From Candidatus Corynebacterium avicola (GTDB lineage: Bacteria; Actinomycetota; Actinomycetes; Mycobacteriales; Mycobacteriaceae), in the NCBI GenBank assembly GCA_019114135.1, contig DXGC01000070.1:1-64000 (forward strand): DNA of 64,000 nucleotides, given 5' to 3'. A program made the translations under genes and the position numbers. The notes beneath the pieces were generated by a model. The model had not been told where the DNA came from, made no database searches, and was given only the letters and a program-made list of their open reading frames with translations. Numbering within the stretch: position 1 is the first letter of the stretch; the number at the start of each line of letters is the position of its first letter. Below are positions 1 through 11,042 of the stretch, in pieces.

Positions 1-2
1 CG

Positions 3-647
3 AAGAAGAAGGCTTCCACTGCGCAGGAAGACATGATGCAGAACCAGATGATGATGATGCAGAAGCTGATGCTCTGGGTCATGCCGGTGATGATGTTCGC
101 CGGTGGTTTCCTCTGGCAGGTCGGTCTGGCCATCTACATGGCTGCGAACACCTCCTGGATGTTCTGCCAGCAGATCCTGGTCTTCCGCAAGATGGACCGC
201 GAAGAGGAGGAGGAGAAGGAGGCGAAGCTCGCCGCCAAGCGCACCAGCGCGCCGAAGCCGGGCAAGAAGCCGAAGGGTGGCGCTGCCGCCGCCGGCACCG
301 CCGGTGCCGCCACTGCTGTCGCAGAGGGCTCCAAGGACGCTCAGGACGCCCCGGAGGCCCAGGAGGGTGCCGAGGGCGGCCAGGACGCCGCGAAAGCCTC
401 TGAAGGGGCTAACGCCGCTGCAGGATCCGGGGCTGGCCAGTCCCAGGGCTCTGGCTCCAAGCTCGACGAGGAACAGGCGACCAAGTACCGCTCCCAGGCC
501 GAGTCGATGAGTCCGGAGGCCCTCGACTCCGCGATCACCCGCCTGAAGGAAGTCATCGACAACCCGCCGTCGAAGAACCAGCGTAAGAAGCGCGGCCGGA
601 ACCTCGAGTTCCTCGCCATCCTGGAGGACGTCAAGTCCCAGTCGTAG
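3..647 (+). CDS. yidC: Membrane protein insertase YidC/OxaA, C-terminal part (truncated by window start)
   Basis: Frame is open from base 3. TM segment MLWVMPVMMFAGGFLWQVGLAIYMAANTSWMFCQQ is followed by a basic/Ala-rich tail. Directly upstream of rsmG-parAB. Confidence 0.85.
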   Translation, partial: KKKASTAQEDMMQNQMMMMQKLMLWVMPVMMFAGGFLWQVGLAIYMAANTSWMFCQQILVFRKMDREEEEEKEAKLAAKRTSAPKPGKKPKGGAAAAGTAGAATAVAEGSKDAQDAPEAQEGAEGGQDAAKASEGANAAAGSGAGQSQGSGSKLDEEQATKYRSQAESMSPEALDSAITRLKEVIDNPPSKNQRKKRGRNLEFLAILEDVKSQS

Positions 648-701
648 GGCTGACCCCTCTCCCGCGCTCCGGGTCTCCCGGAAGCGGCGCTCCCGCATCA
701 G

Positions 702-726
702 CGCCCCGACCAATCTGGTCGGGGCG
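702..726 (+). terminator. Hairpin between yidC and rsmG
   Basis: CGCCCCGACCA-atc-TGGTCGGGGCG perfect 11-bp inverted repeat followed by TTCT. Confidence 0.6.
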
Positions 727-756
727 TTCTGCTGTCTGGGGGCGTCCTGCTGTCTC

Positions 757-1437
757 GTGCAGGGGTGCCCTGCCGCTATGCTGGACGCCGTGAGTATCGA
801 CGACCTTCCTGAGACCCCCTCCATCGCCACCGAGGTCTTCGGTGACCGTGTGGCACTGGCTGAGTCCTACGCGGGCTGGCTCGCGGACGCCGGTGTCGTC
901 CGCGGACTGATCGGCCCGCGGGAGGTGCCCCGGTTGTGGGACCGGCACATCCTCAACAGCGCCGTACTCGGTGAGGTCATCGACGAGGGCTCCCGGGTGG
1001 TGGACGTCGGATCCGGTGCCGGCCTGCCGGGTATTCCCCTTGCCATAGCCCGGCCGGATCTGACCGTCCAGTTGGTCGAGCCTCTGCTGCGTCGGGTCAC
1101 CTTCCTCAATGAGGTCGTGGAGGACCTCGGGCTGAGCAATGTCGAGGTGTACCGCGGTCGCGCCGAGGAGAAGGAGATCGTCTCGACGGTCGGCGGCGCC
1201 GATGTGGTGACCTCGCGTGCCGTGGCTCCGGTCGGTCGTCTGATCAACTGGTCGCTGCCCTTGGCGCGTAAGGGTGGGGCCGTGAAGGCGCTCAAGGGCT
1301 CCTCCGTGTCGGAGGAGCTGGTCCGGGACCGCAACGACATCCGTAAGGCGGGTGGGTCCGACGGAGAGGTTCTCGAGGTCGGCGCCGGCGTGCTCTCGCA
1401 GCCGACGTTCGTGGCCGTTGTCGAACGTCGTCGCTGA
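757..1437 (+). CDS. rsmG: 16S rRNA (guanine-N7)-methyltransferase RsmG (GidB)
   Basis: RLWDRHILNSAVL and VVDVGSGAGLPGIPLAIARPDL motifs; position upstream of parA. Start could be the internal GTG/ATG near 781-790. Confidence 0.93.
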   Translation: MQGCPAAMLDAVSIDDLPETPSIATEVFGDRVALAESYAGWLADAGVVRGLIGPREVPRLWDRHILNSAVLGEVIDEGSRVVDVGSGAGLPGIPLAIARPDLTVQLVEPLLRRVTFLNEVVEDLGLSNVEVYRGRAEEKEIVSTVGGADVVTSRAVAPVGRLINWSLPLARKGGAVKALKGSSVSEELVRDRNDIRKAGGSDGEVLEVGAGVLSQPTFVAVVERRR

Positions 1438-1538
1438 ACCGGCAGTGGAACGGCACTGAACCGGCACCGGACCGGCGCCCGATTTTCCCCGAATTACAGT
1501 GCTGTTGTTCAACGGTGAGGATCACCGTCAAACGGGGT

Positions 1539-1552
1539 GTTTCACGTGAAAC
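1539..1552. promoter_or_regulatory. parS site
   Basis: GTTTCACGTGAAAC palindrome, upstream of parA. Confidence 0.9.
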
Positions 1553-1614
1553 CTCCGTTGTTCACACGGGGGAAGGCGACTACTGTTGTGTGAGTAGACG
1601 GGGACACCGTGGAT

Positions 1615-1628
1615 GTTTCACGTGAAAC
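1615..1628. promoter_or_regulatory. parS site
   Basis: GTTTCACGTGAAAC palindrome. Confidence 0.9.
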
Positions 1629-1761
1629 CTCTCCCCCGGCGGACGTCGGTTCCGGCGAAGCCGGAAAGGACTGAATGAGCCCCAGACGTCCTTTACATCC
1701 AGCATGTCCCCAACCCCTATCGCCCCATATGCCCCGGCAACACATTGTGCAAAGGTAGTTC

Positions 1762-2703
1762 ATGATTCCATCTGAGTGGGATGACACCCCCATCGCTGAT
1801 GCGGCCCGTCGGGCGGCCCGCATTCAGAACCCGGAGCGTCTCAGTCTCGAGCGGCCTTCGACGACCCGTATCCTCACGGTGGCGAACCAGAAGGGCGGTG
1901 TCGGGAAGACCACCTCGACCGTCAACCTGGCGTGGGCACTGGCACTGCACGGCATGAAGGTGCTTGTCGTCGACCTGGACCCGCAGGGCAACGCCTCCAC
2001 CGCCTGCGGTGCCGAGCACCGAATGGGCACCCCGTCCAGCTACGAGCTTCTCATCGGCGAGAAGAACCCGGACGAGGTCATTCAGGTCAGCGCCGAGAAC
2101 GAGAACCTCCACTGCATCCCGGCGACCATCGACCTCGCCGGTGCGGAGATCGAGCTCGTCTCCCTGGTCCGCCGTGAGTACCGCCTTCCGGACGCCCTGC
2201 GGAAGACCTTCCTGACAGAGGCCGGGTACGACTACGTCTTCATCGACTGCCCGCCCTCGCTCGGCCTTCTGACCATCAACGCGATGAACACCGCCACCGA
2301 GGTCATGATCCCCATCCAGTGCGAGTACTACGCGCTGGAGGGAGTCGGACAGCTGCTGAACAACATCAGCATGATCCGGGAACACCTCAACCCCAAACTG
2401 CACGTCTCGGCCGTCCTGCTGACCATGTACGACGCCCGGACGAAGCTTTCGGAGCAGGTCGCCGAAGAGGTGCGTACGCATTTCGGAAGCGCCGTTCTCG
2501 ACAACCAGATCCCCCGCAGCGTCAAGGTGTCCGAGGCCCCCGGCTACGGTAAGACCGTGCTGCAGTACGACCCCGGTTCACGTGGAGCCCTCGCCTACTT
2601 CGATGCTGCAGTGGAACTCGCAACGCGAGGCGATTACCTCCCATTGGAAGAGACCGGCCCCATCGGTGTCGCGCCTGAGCTTCACACCACGGAGAAGAAC
2701 TGA
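1762..2703 (+). CDS. parA: Chromosome partitioning ATPase ParA (Soj)
   Basis: Deviant Walker [42 protein letters not shown]. Confidence 0.96.
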   Translation: MIPSEWDDTPIADAARRAARIQNPERLSLERPSTTRILTVANQKGGVGKTTSTVNLAWALALHGMKVLVVDLDPQGNASTACGAEHRMGTPSSYELLIGEKNPDEVIQVSAENENLHCIPATIDLAGAEIELVSLVRREYRLPDALRKTFLTEAGYDYVFIDCPPSLGLLTINAMNTATEVMIPIQCEYYALEGVGQLLNNISMIREHLNPKLHVSAVLLTMYDARTKLSEQVAEEVRTHFGSAVLDNQIPRSVKVSEAPGYGKTVLQYDPGSRGALAYFDAAVELATRGDYLPLEETGPIGVAPELHTTEKN

Positions 2704-3947
2704 TGACTGAAAAGAAGAAGCCGGCCGCTCCCCAGCTGCCCAATGCTGACACCCGTCGCGGCGGACTTGGCCGCGGACTCGGTGCACTGATCCCGACTGG
2801 CCCGTCGAAACCCCGTCTCGGTGCGGGCGCCGCAGACGTGATCCTCGGAACCGGGACCTCCTCCCCCGCCGCGGAAACATCGGACGGTGGGTCGGACTGG
2901 AAGTCCCCCAAGACTTCAGCGAAGAACGGCACCGCTGCTTCAGCGCCCACCAAGAAGCAGAGCGGTTCTGAGAAGACGTCGACTCCTTCGGCGTCGCCGG
3001 TATCGGGATCCGATGTTTCGGCCGCCGGGGACGACTCGGGCAACACACCGGACAAGCGTCACAGTGACGTTACTTCAGAGGGTGGCAGCAAGCCCACGAG
3101 TTCCGTCACTGAAGGTACCGAGACCGCCAATGAGTTCGGCGCGAGCTACCGAGAGATCCCGGTTGCCGACGTTCGCCGGAATGCGAAGAACCCGCGTGAG
3201 GTTTTCGAGGAGGAGCCCCTCAACGAGCTCGTCCACTCGATCAAGGAGTTCGGTCTCCTCCAGCCGATCGTGGTTCGCCCCCTCGAGGCGAACAGCTTCG
3301 AACTCATCATGGGTGAACGACGCCTTCGCGCGTCCAAGCTTGCCGGGCTCGAGGTCATTCCGGCCATCGTGCGGGAGACCGAGGACCAGGACATGCTGCG
3401 CGATGCTCTCCTGGAGAACATCCACCGCGTCCAGCTGAACCCCCTTGAAGAGGCGAGCGCCTACCAGCAGCTCCTCGACGAGTTCGACGTGACACAAGGA
3501 GAGCTGGCGAAGAGGCTGGGACGCTCCCGTCCGTTGATCACCAATATGCTGCGCCTGCTGCAGCTCCCCGTGAACGCGCAGCGCAAGGTCGCTGCCGGCG
3601 TCCTCAGCGCCGGCCACGCACGTGCCCTCCTCGGAGTGAAGACGGGTCAGGAGGACCAGGAGCGGCTCGCTGACCGGATCGTCGCTGAAGGCCTGAGCGT
3701 TCGCGCGACCGAGGAAGCGGTCGTCCTGCTCAACCGCGGCGACGGAGCGGAGAAGTCGCAGCGTAAGCGTGCGGTGCGTGAGCAGCCGGAGGCAGTCCAG
3801 CATTGGGCGACGTCTGCGGCGGACGCGCTGGATACCCGCGTGACCGTGCAGATGGGTGCCCGCAAGGGCAAGATCGTCGTCGAGTTCGGCGACCAGGACG
3901 ACTTCGAGCGCATCACAGATCTGCTGAAGCTCCCCCGCGAGGAGTAG
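2703..3947 (+). CDS. parB: Chromosome partitioning protein ParB
   Basis: [58 protein letters not shown]; overlaps the parA stop. Confidence 0.96.
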   Translation: MTEKKKPAAPQLPNADTRRGGLGRGLGALIPTGPSKPRLGAGAADVILGTGTSSPAAETSDGGSDWKSPKTSAKNGTAASAPTKKQSGSEKTSTPSASPVSGSDVSAAGDDSGNTPDKRHSDVTSEGGSKPTSSVTEGTETANEFGASYREIPVADVRRNAKNPREVFEEEPLNELVHSIKEFGLLQPIVVRPLEANSFELIMGERRLRASKLAGLEVIPAIVRETEDQDMLRDALLENIHRVQLNPLEEASAYQQLLDEFDVTQGELAKRLGRSRPLITNMLRLLQLPVNAQRKVAAGVLSAGHARALLGVKTGQEDQERLADRIVAEGLSVRATEEAVVLLNRGDGAEKSQRKRAVREQPEAVQHWATSAADALDTRVTVQMGARKGKIVVEFGDQDDFERITDLLKLPREE

Positions 3948-3953
3948 GTGGGT

Positions 3954-3967
3954 GTTTCACGTGAAAC
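3954..3967. promoter_or_regulatory. parS site
   Basis: GTTTCACGTGAAAC immediately after the parB stop. Confidence 0.9.
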
Positions 3968-3981
3968 CACGGGGTGTGGTG

Positions 3982-3995
3982 GTTTCACGTGAAAC
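3982..3995. promoter_or_regulatory. parS site
   Basis: GTTTCACGTGAAAC, 28 bp from the previous copy. Confidence 0.9.
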
Positions 3996-4076
3996 ATCAC
4001 TGAGCTGAACCACTCTGCAGAAAGTCGCACCACCCCTTTATATGTCCAGGTAGACTTACAGCGGACGACCGAAGGA

Positions 4077-4784
4077 GTGCCGGTGGAGATCAGGTACAGT
4101 GCACTTCGCCTCGATGGCGAAGCTCACGTGGAGGCCGAGGCAGGGCGGGACACGTTCTGGGAGCTGCCTCCGGGGGCGGAGTCTGCCGACCCGAAATTCG
4201 ACAAGCAGATGTGGATCAACACTGTCCTGTACCGGTGGGGCATCTGCGGCTACACCGCATTTGTCGGTACCGGTGACTTCGGCAGCGGTGAACGTGCTGC
4301 AGCCTCGGTCTTCTTCGCTCCCCCGACCTACTTCCCCGGCGCCGCCGTCATGCCCTCCGGGCCGGTCTCCGGTGACGCAATCCTGATCTCGAATGTCTTC
4401 GTGGATCAGCCCTACATGGGCCTGTACCTCGAGCACAGCCTGATCGACACCGTGGTGACCGAGGCTGAGCGACGTGGCATCGCCGCCGTGGAGGTCTACG
4501 GGCGCAATGACGCCGACACCCCGGTCGGGTCCTACTTCCCGGAGGGCTATCACGGTTGGGAGACTCGCCCGCACAGCGGCGACCTCGAGTCAGCTCCCGT
4601 GTTGTCCGCGGACATCCTGGAGCAGCAGGGCTTCGAGATTGTCGGCAAGCACCCCCGTTTCCCCCGGTACCGCAAGGACCTGAACAAGGGCTCCTCCCTG
4701 TTCAGTGACTTCGAGATCGACGCCCACGCTCTGTTGAACAATTCTGGACCTCTCAGCACGGTCCTCGGCGGTCGTTGGGCCTGA
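4077..4784 (+). CDS. GNAT-family N-acetyltransferase-like protein
   Basis: ISNVFVDQPYMGLYLEHSLIDTVVTEAERRGIAAVEVYGR resembles the GNAT core; conserved position after parB. Confidence 0.65.
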   Translation: MPVEIRYSALRLDGEAHVEAEAGRDTFWELPPGAESADPKFDKQMWINTVLYRWGICGYTAFVGTGDFGSGERAAASVFFAPPTYFPGAAVMPSGPVSGDAILISNVFVDQPYMGLYLEHSLIDTVVTEAERRGIAAVEVYGRNDADTPVGSYFPEGYHGWETRPHSGDLESAPVLSADILEQQGFEIVGKHPRFPRYRKDLNKGSSLFSDFEIDAHALLNNSGPLSTVLGGRWA

Positions 4785-4961
4785 CGGGCACGATCTCTCG
4801 GCGCCGGATCTCCGGTAGGGGCTCGTCGAGGCTCGCGGGCTCATGGACCGACTGACACCGACTGAAGGTCATGGGGGGCCTCAGAGGCCTCGGAGATCCC
4901 CGGGGAGGCGTTCTGGGGCGTCTGGGAGTGCCTGTAGGTCGCTCCGGTGTGCCCCGAAGTC

Positions 4962-5246
4962 CTATCGCTCGATGTAGATCGGCGGATCGGGAGGCGGAGC
5001 GACGGTGATTCCCCGGACGGTGCGCCTCTCCCCCAGGGCGAGGGCGCCCTCGAGCTCGTGGGAGGCGTCCGCCATGGAGATGAGTCTGTACCCGAGCGAC
5101 GTCTCGATCGCCATGGGATCGGTGACAGTCCCGTTCACGAAGTCATGAATGATGATCTGAGTGATGAGCCGGTCCCGCGCGGAGTCCAGCGAGATCCCCA
5201 GGCTCATGGACAGCCGCTCGGTGAGAGTGGTGAGAGTGGTGGTCAC
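4962..5246 (-). CDS. Small conserved hypothetical protein
   Basis: 94-aa ORF between the GNAT gene and cwlM in the intergenic slot; no recognised domain. Confidence 0.55.
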   Translation of the reverse strand: MTTTLTTLTERLSMSLGISLDSARDRLITQIIIHDFVNGTVTDPMAIETSLGYRLISMADASHELEGALALGERRTVRGITVAPPPDPPIYIER

Positions 5247-5309
5247 GGCGCAGCATCCTTTCCGGTGGGCTTTCCACCGGAGCCTACGCCGAATCCATCG
5301 AACAGGTGA

Positions 5310-6500
5310 TCAGGCCCCGGACTCCGCGGCCAACAGGTCGGCGAAGCGGTAGGTGCCGGTCGGAGCCGTGTCAGCGTCCAGCAGGTAGAGACGCTTCACC
5401 GCCACCACCAGGGATTCCGCGATCGTGTCGCGGCAGTCCGGGTTCGCCAGGACCGCCACATCATCCGGGTTCGTCAGATAACCGGCGACGAACTGCACCG
5501 CGGGCATCTGCGTCATCCGGAGGATGTCCCAGGTCCGCCGGTGGCTGTAGAGGTTGGTCAGCGAGGTACGCGCCGAGACCTCACGCTGGATGAAGTTCGA
5601 CAGTTTCTCGCCGGTCAGTGAGGAGCGTCCGAACTCCGAACCGAAGTAGAAGGAGGCGGCACCGTGCGCCCGCTCGTTCGGATAGGAGTCGGCTCGGAGC
5701 GAGATCATCAGGTCAGCGCCGAAGGCGTTCGCGATCGAGGCACGGTCCAGGTGGGAGGGGTTACCGGTGCGCGGACGCGAGATGATGGTCTCGATACCCG
5801 CGGCGATCATCCGTCCCTCGGTCCTGGTGGCCAGGTCCCAGAGGATCTCCTCCTCCGTGATCGGTCCGTAGGGGCCCTTGACGACCTGACCGTGGTCACC
5901 GTCGCCGAGGCCCGGGTCCAGCACGATGCGCTTGCCGGTCAGCTGCGGTCCAGCGGCACGGATGCGCTCCTTCTCGCGGATGGCCTGCGGGGAGCCGCCG
6001 GTGATCCGTCGGCCCAGGTAGCGCAGCGACCGCAGCGTGGAGGGGCCACAGATGCCGTCGACGGTGAGACCGTAGTTCAACTGGTAGGAACGCAGAGCTT
6101 GATGTGTCTCCTCGCCGAAGTGGCCGTCCACACGACTGGTGAAGAACCCGAGGTCGAGCAGGTGGACCTGCAGTGAGGCGACATCATCACCGACGAAGTA
6201 GCTGCCGGGGGCCTGCAACGACAGCACCCGTGCCCCGAGGGTGTAGGACGCCTCTCGCAGGGAGCGCAGCGTCCCGTCGGTGATGGTGCCGTTGGCGTCG
6301 ATCCCGCGCTTCTGCTGGAACGCGCGGATGGCGGTCTCCAGCGCGGGGTCGAAGTACTCGTCCTCCGCGGACCACTGCTGGGAACCGTCGCCGGCGGCGT
6401 CACCGTCGAAACCGTCGATGAAGCCGAGACGGGCGAGAGTGCTCCGCACCTCGGCCACGCGGGGGCTGCTGTCCCCTACCTGAAGTCTGAATCCGAACAT
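5310..6500 (-). CDS. cwlM: N-acetylmuramoyl-L-alanine amidase CwlM-like (peptidoglycan-binding repeats + Amidase_3)
   Basis: Two PG-binding repeats (VRSTLARLGFIDG..., LQVHLLDLGFFTSRVDGHFGEETHQALRSYQ), then IVLDPGLGDGDHGQVVKGP amidase domain. Confidence 0.9.
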   Translation of the reverse strand: MFGFRLQVGDSSPRVAEVRSTLARLGFIDGFDGDAAGDGSQQWSAEDEYFDPALETAIRAFQQKRGIDANGTITDGTLRSLREASYTLGARVLSLQAPGSYFVGDDVASLQVHLLDLGFFTSRVDGHFGEETHQALRSYQLNYGLTVDGICGPSTLRSLRYLGRRITGGSPQAIREKERIRAAGPQLTGKRIVLDPGLGDGDHGQVVKGPYGPITEEEILWDLATRTEGRMIAAGIETIISRPRTGNPSHLDRASIANAFGADLMISLRADSYPNERAHGAASFYFGSEFGRSSLTGEKLSNFIQREVSARTSLTNLYSHRRTWDILRMTQMPAVQFVAGYLTNPDDVAVLANPDCRDTIAESLVVAVKRLYLLDADTAPTGTYRFADLLAAESGA

Positions 6501-6518
6501 CGAAACCTCCAGACCCGT

Positions 6519-6872
6519 TTACGCGTCGAGTCCGTCGAGCACGGCCACGAGGTCCTCCTTGGACTGCCTCCCGTGCAGTTCCACGACCTTCTTACCGTCC
6601 TTGAAGACCATCAACGCGGGGATACTCATGACCTGGAACATGGCCGCGAGGCCTCGTTCCTCCTCGACGTTCACCTTGGCCACGGAGACCGTGTCGGCGT
6701 AGTCGGCCGCAATCTCGTTGATTGTCGGCTCCATCTGCAGGCATGGCTGACACCATCCCGCCCAGAAATCGACGAGCACGGGCTGCTCGGCGTCAATGAC
6801 ACTGGAACGGAAGGAGTCCTGCGTCACGGCGAGGGGTTGGTTCATTCGTGAATCTCCTGGGGTGATGGGCAC
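6519..6872 (-). CDS. trxA: Thioredoxin
   Basis: VLVDFWAGWCQPCLQMEP active site WCQPC; adjacent to trxB. Confidence 0.93.
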   Translation of the reverse strand: MPITPGDSRMNQPLAVTQDSFRSSVIDAEQPVLVDFWAGWCQPCLQMEPTINEIAADYADTVSVAKVNVEEERGLAAMFQVMSIPALMVFKDGKKVVELHGRQSKEDLVAVLDGLDA

Positions 6873-7147
6873 ACGTTTGAACCCGATCTTACCCGCATGG
6901 GTGTCGAACTACGTCCTCCGAACGGTCACGATCCCGACACAGTTACGTCACATTAACGTCAAGGTCAGGGGCGACCATATCGGTCGGACGCAGTGTGTTT
7001 CCGCTGCTCTCGCGTGTTGCTGAGCATCACGGACACGTCGCGACACACCATCTGCGACTCATTTCCGTAACACCGGACGGGCCGACCGCAGCGTGTCGAA
7101 AACTGACGGGAACCGGCGGGAACCGGCGGAACCGGCGAGGCCGTCCG

Positions 7148-8101
7148 CTACAGGGCGGCGAGGTAGGCCTCGGCGTCCAGCGCGGCGCGGCAGCCGGAAC
7201 CGGCGGCGGTGATCGCCTGCTGGTAGTGCGAGTCCACCAGGTCGCCGGCGGCGAAGACGCCGGGCACGGAGGTAGCGGTGGAGGGCTCGGCGACCTTGAC
7301 GTAGCCGTTGTCCTGCAGTTCGACCTGCCCCTCGAAGGCGGTTATGCGCGGGTCGTGGCCGATGGCGACGAACATGGCGTCCATCGGGACCTCACGGGTC
7401 TCGCCGGTGACGGTGTCCTTCAGCTTCAGCGCCTGGACGGTTCCCTCGCCGAGGACCTCCTCCACCGTGGCGTTCATGATCATGTCGATCTTCGGGTTGT
7501 TGCGGGCGCGTTCCTCCATGATCGCTGAGGCACGGAACTCGTCACGACGGTGGATGATGGTCACCTTGTCACCGAACTTGGTGAGGAAGTCGGCCTCCTC
7601 CATCGCGGAGTCGCCACCACCGACGACGGCGATCTGCTTCTCCTTGAAGAAGAAGCCGTCGCAGGTCGCGCATGAGGAGACGCCGTGTCCCAGCTTCTCC
7701 TCCTCGCCCGGCACACCGAGGTACCGCGGGGCGGCACCGGTGGCGAGCACCACGGTGCGGGCATGGAACTCCTCGTCGTCGGTGAAGACCTTCTTGATGT
7801 CACCCTCGAGCTCCACGCGCTCGACGTCCTCCATGCGCAGGTCGGCACCGAAGCGCTCGGCCTGGTTACGCATGTCGTCCATGAGGGACGGGCCCATGAT
7901 GGACTCCGGGAAGCCCGGGAAGTTCTCGACCTCGGTGGTCTGCATCAGCAGGCCGCCGAAATCCATGCCCTCGAAGACCAGCGGCTTGAGCTCGGCACGA
8001 GCGGCGTAGATGGCGGCGGTGTAGCCGGCGGGGCCGGAACCGATGATGATGACGTCGTGGACGGTGGGGGTGGAATCGCTCATGCAGATGATTCTAGCCA
8101 T
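7148..8101 (-). CDS. trxB: Thioredoxin-disulfide reductase
   Basis: [46 protein letters not shown]. Confidence 0.96.
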   Translation of the reverse strand: MARIICMSDSTPTVHDVIIIGSGPAGYTAAIYAARAELKPLVFEGMDFGGLLMQTTEVENFPGFPESIMGPSLMDDMRNQAERFGADLRMEDVERVELEGDIKKVFTDDEEFHARTVVLATGAAPRYLGVPGEEEKLGHGVSSCATCDGFFFKEKQIAVVGGGDSAMEEADFLTKFGDKVTIIHRRDEFRASAIMEERARNNPKIDMIMNATVEEVLGEGTVQALKLKDTVTGETREVPMDAMFVAIGHDPRITAFEGQVELQDNGYVKVAEPSTATSVPGVFAAGDLVDSHYQQAITAAGSGCRAALDAEAYLAAL

Positions 8102-8199
8102 GTTGTCCAGCCCTCGGAGGCCCCGGTGGCAAGTCAGTCACCGGCCGGTCGAGAGTGAGACAGAACTCAGTGTCCAGGTGCTCCCGAACTACTCCCGGC

Positions 8200-8826
8200 C
8201 TACTCCTCTGCGAGCCGTTGCCGCAGGTGGGCGCGCGCCCGGGCCCGCCTCGACTTCACCGTCCCCACCGGGACCCCCAGGTGCTCGGCGGTGCGGTCCA
8301 GCGGCCAGTCGTGGACCTCGGTGTACATGAACACGTCCCGCAGGCCCGGATGCAGACTGTTCACTGCTTCGTCCAGGACGAGTCGCTGGACCGCGCGCCC
8401 GGCGTCCTCCGAGCGACGGCAGGTCAGCTCCGGGATCGGGACGTCCTCGTCGAGGGAACGGTGTGAGTCCTCGTTGCGTCGGGACGCCCGTCGGACATGG
8501 CTCAGTGCGGTGTTTCGCACGATGGTGCACAGCCAGGTCGCCGCCGAGCCGGCTCCCCGGAAGGTCGCGGCGGTGCGGTGGACCTTCAGCAGTGCGTCCT
8601 GCAGCAGGTCGGCGCGGTCGTCGTACGGGACGCCCGCCTGGCTCAGCGTCCAGTTCAACAGGACCCGGTGCCGGTCGACGAGCAACGCGAACGCCTCCCC
8701 GCACCCGGCATGGTGCCGGCGCAGCAGTTCTGCGTCCGACAGCACGGTCGGCCCGTTCGGCTTGCTCAATGCAATGGTCATGATCACGAATCCCCCAGAT
8801 TCTGTGTCTTCTCCCCTGCCCTCCAC
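8200..8826 (-). CDS. sigM: ECF RNA polymerase sigma factor (SigM-type)
   Basis: Sigma70 region 2 (YDDRADLLQDALLKVHRTAATFRG) and region 4 (DWPLDRTAEHLGVPVGTVKSRRARAR); next to trxB. Likely start at internal ATG about 8781. Confidence 0.88.
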   Translation of the reverse strand: MEGRGEDTESGGFVIMTIALSKPNGPTVLSDAELLRRHHAGCGEAFALLVDRHRVLLNWTLSQAGVPYDDRADLLQDALLKVHRTAATFRGAGSAATWLCTIVRNTALSHVRRASRRNEDSHRSLDEDVPIPELTCRRSEDAGRAVQRLVLDEAVNSLHPGLRDVFMYTEVHDWPLDRTAEHLGVPVGTVKSRRARARAHLRQRLAEE

Positions 8827-8959
8827 CGTCCCCGCGGTGAAGAACCCTCACAGCACGTGCGCTGTGTCCCCCTACTGTATCCCGGCCGACGACCTCGGTA
8901 AAGGTTTTGGTGAAAAACCTAGGTGCCCGTGCGCCGGGGCCGGGGACGGAGCGCGGCAC

Positions 8960-9256
8960 TCATGCGAGGGAGAGGAAGAGCTTCTCGAGTTCCTCCGCCT
9001 GAGGTGCGCCTTCGTCGTCGGGATTCTGCAGGCACTCCTTCAGGGAGGTGGAGATGACCAGGAAGCCGGCGCGATCGAGTGCCTTCGACACTGCTGCCAG
9101 CTGGTTCACCACCTGTCGGCAGTCGGCGTCGGCTTCCACGGCCTCGATCACTGCAGCCAACTGTCCCTGTGCGCGCTTGAGGCGGTTGGCGACCTTGCGC
9201 TTGGCTGCAGGGTCATGGCTGGGGGAGGCAGGGGCAGGGGTGTTTTCGCTCGTCAC
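8960..9256 (-). CDS. CsoR/FrmR-superfamily regulator, CstR-like (persulfide sensor)
   Basis: RKVANRLKRAQGQLAAVIEAVEADADCRQVVNQLAAVSKALDRAGFLVISTSLKECL. Two Cys present, but the CsoR Cu-ligand His is replaced (TSLKEC vs THLRHC in CsoR). Confidence 0.85.
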   Translation of the reverse strand: MTSENTPAPASPSHDPAAKRKVANRLKRAQGQLAAVIEAVEADADCRQVVNQLAAVSKALDRAGFLVISTSLKECLQNPDDEGAPQAEELEKLFLSLA

Positions 9257-9288
9257 GGCATCTCCAATCGGTTGAGGTTGACTTTCAG

Positions 9289-9306
9289 AATACCCTAAGG
9301 GGTATT
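9289..9306. promoter_or_regulatory. Candidate CstR/CsoR operator 1
   Basis: AATACCCTAAGGGGTATT inverted repeat between divergent regulator and operon. Confidence 0.75.
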
Positions 9307-9317
9307 GTGGCCCGAAG

Positions 9318-9332
9318 ATACCCCCGGGGTAT
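9318..9332. promoter_or_regulatory. Candidate CstR/CsoR operator 2
   Basis: ATACCCCCGGGGTAT palindrome. Confidence 0.75.
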
Positions 9333-9366
9333 TTACGAGTCTATCAACCGGAAGGAAAAACCTGAC

Positions 9367-9552
9367 ATGTGCCGACCTACCCCCTGCCGCGTCTGCGGCA
9401 AGACCACATGGGCTGGCTGCGGCCAGCATGTGGCGATGGTCCAAGCGAGCGTTCCAGCTGACCAGTGGTGCCCCGGCCAGCATTCCCAGGCCGAGATCCA
9501 GGCAGCGAAGTCACAGCGCGGAAGCCTTCTCGACCGCCTCTTCAAGCGCTGA
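9367..9552 (+). CDS. Small Cys-rich protein, putative zinc-binding
   Basis: MCRPTPCRVCGKTTWAGCGQHVAMVQASVPADQWCPGQH..., 61 aa; lies between operators and the persulfide dioxygenase gene. ATG at 9367 inside ORF 9307..9552. Confidence 0.75.
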   Translation: MCRPTPCRVCGKTTWAGCGQHVAMVQASVPADQWCPGQHSQAEIQAAKSQRGSLLDRLFKR

Positions 9553-9577
9553 CCAACCCCCGAAAGGATTCCCACCC

Positions 9578-10995
<1,418 letters not shown>

Positions 10996-11042
10996 CCCGT
11001 ACCGCAGTCTCCAGTCACTTTCCTCAGACACCAGGAGTCCAG

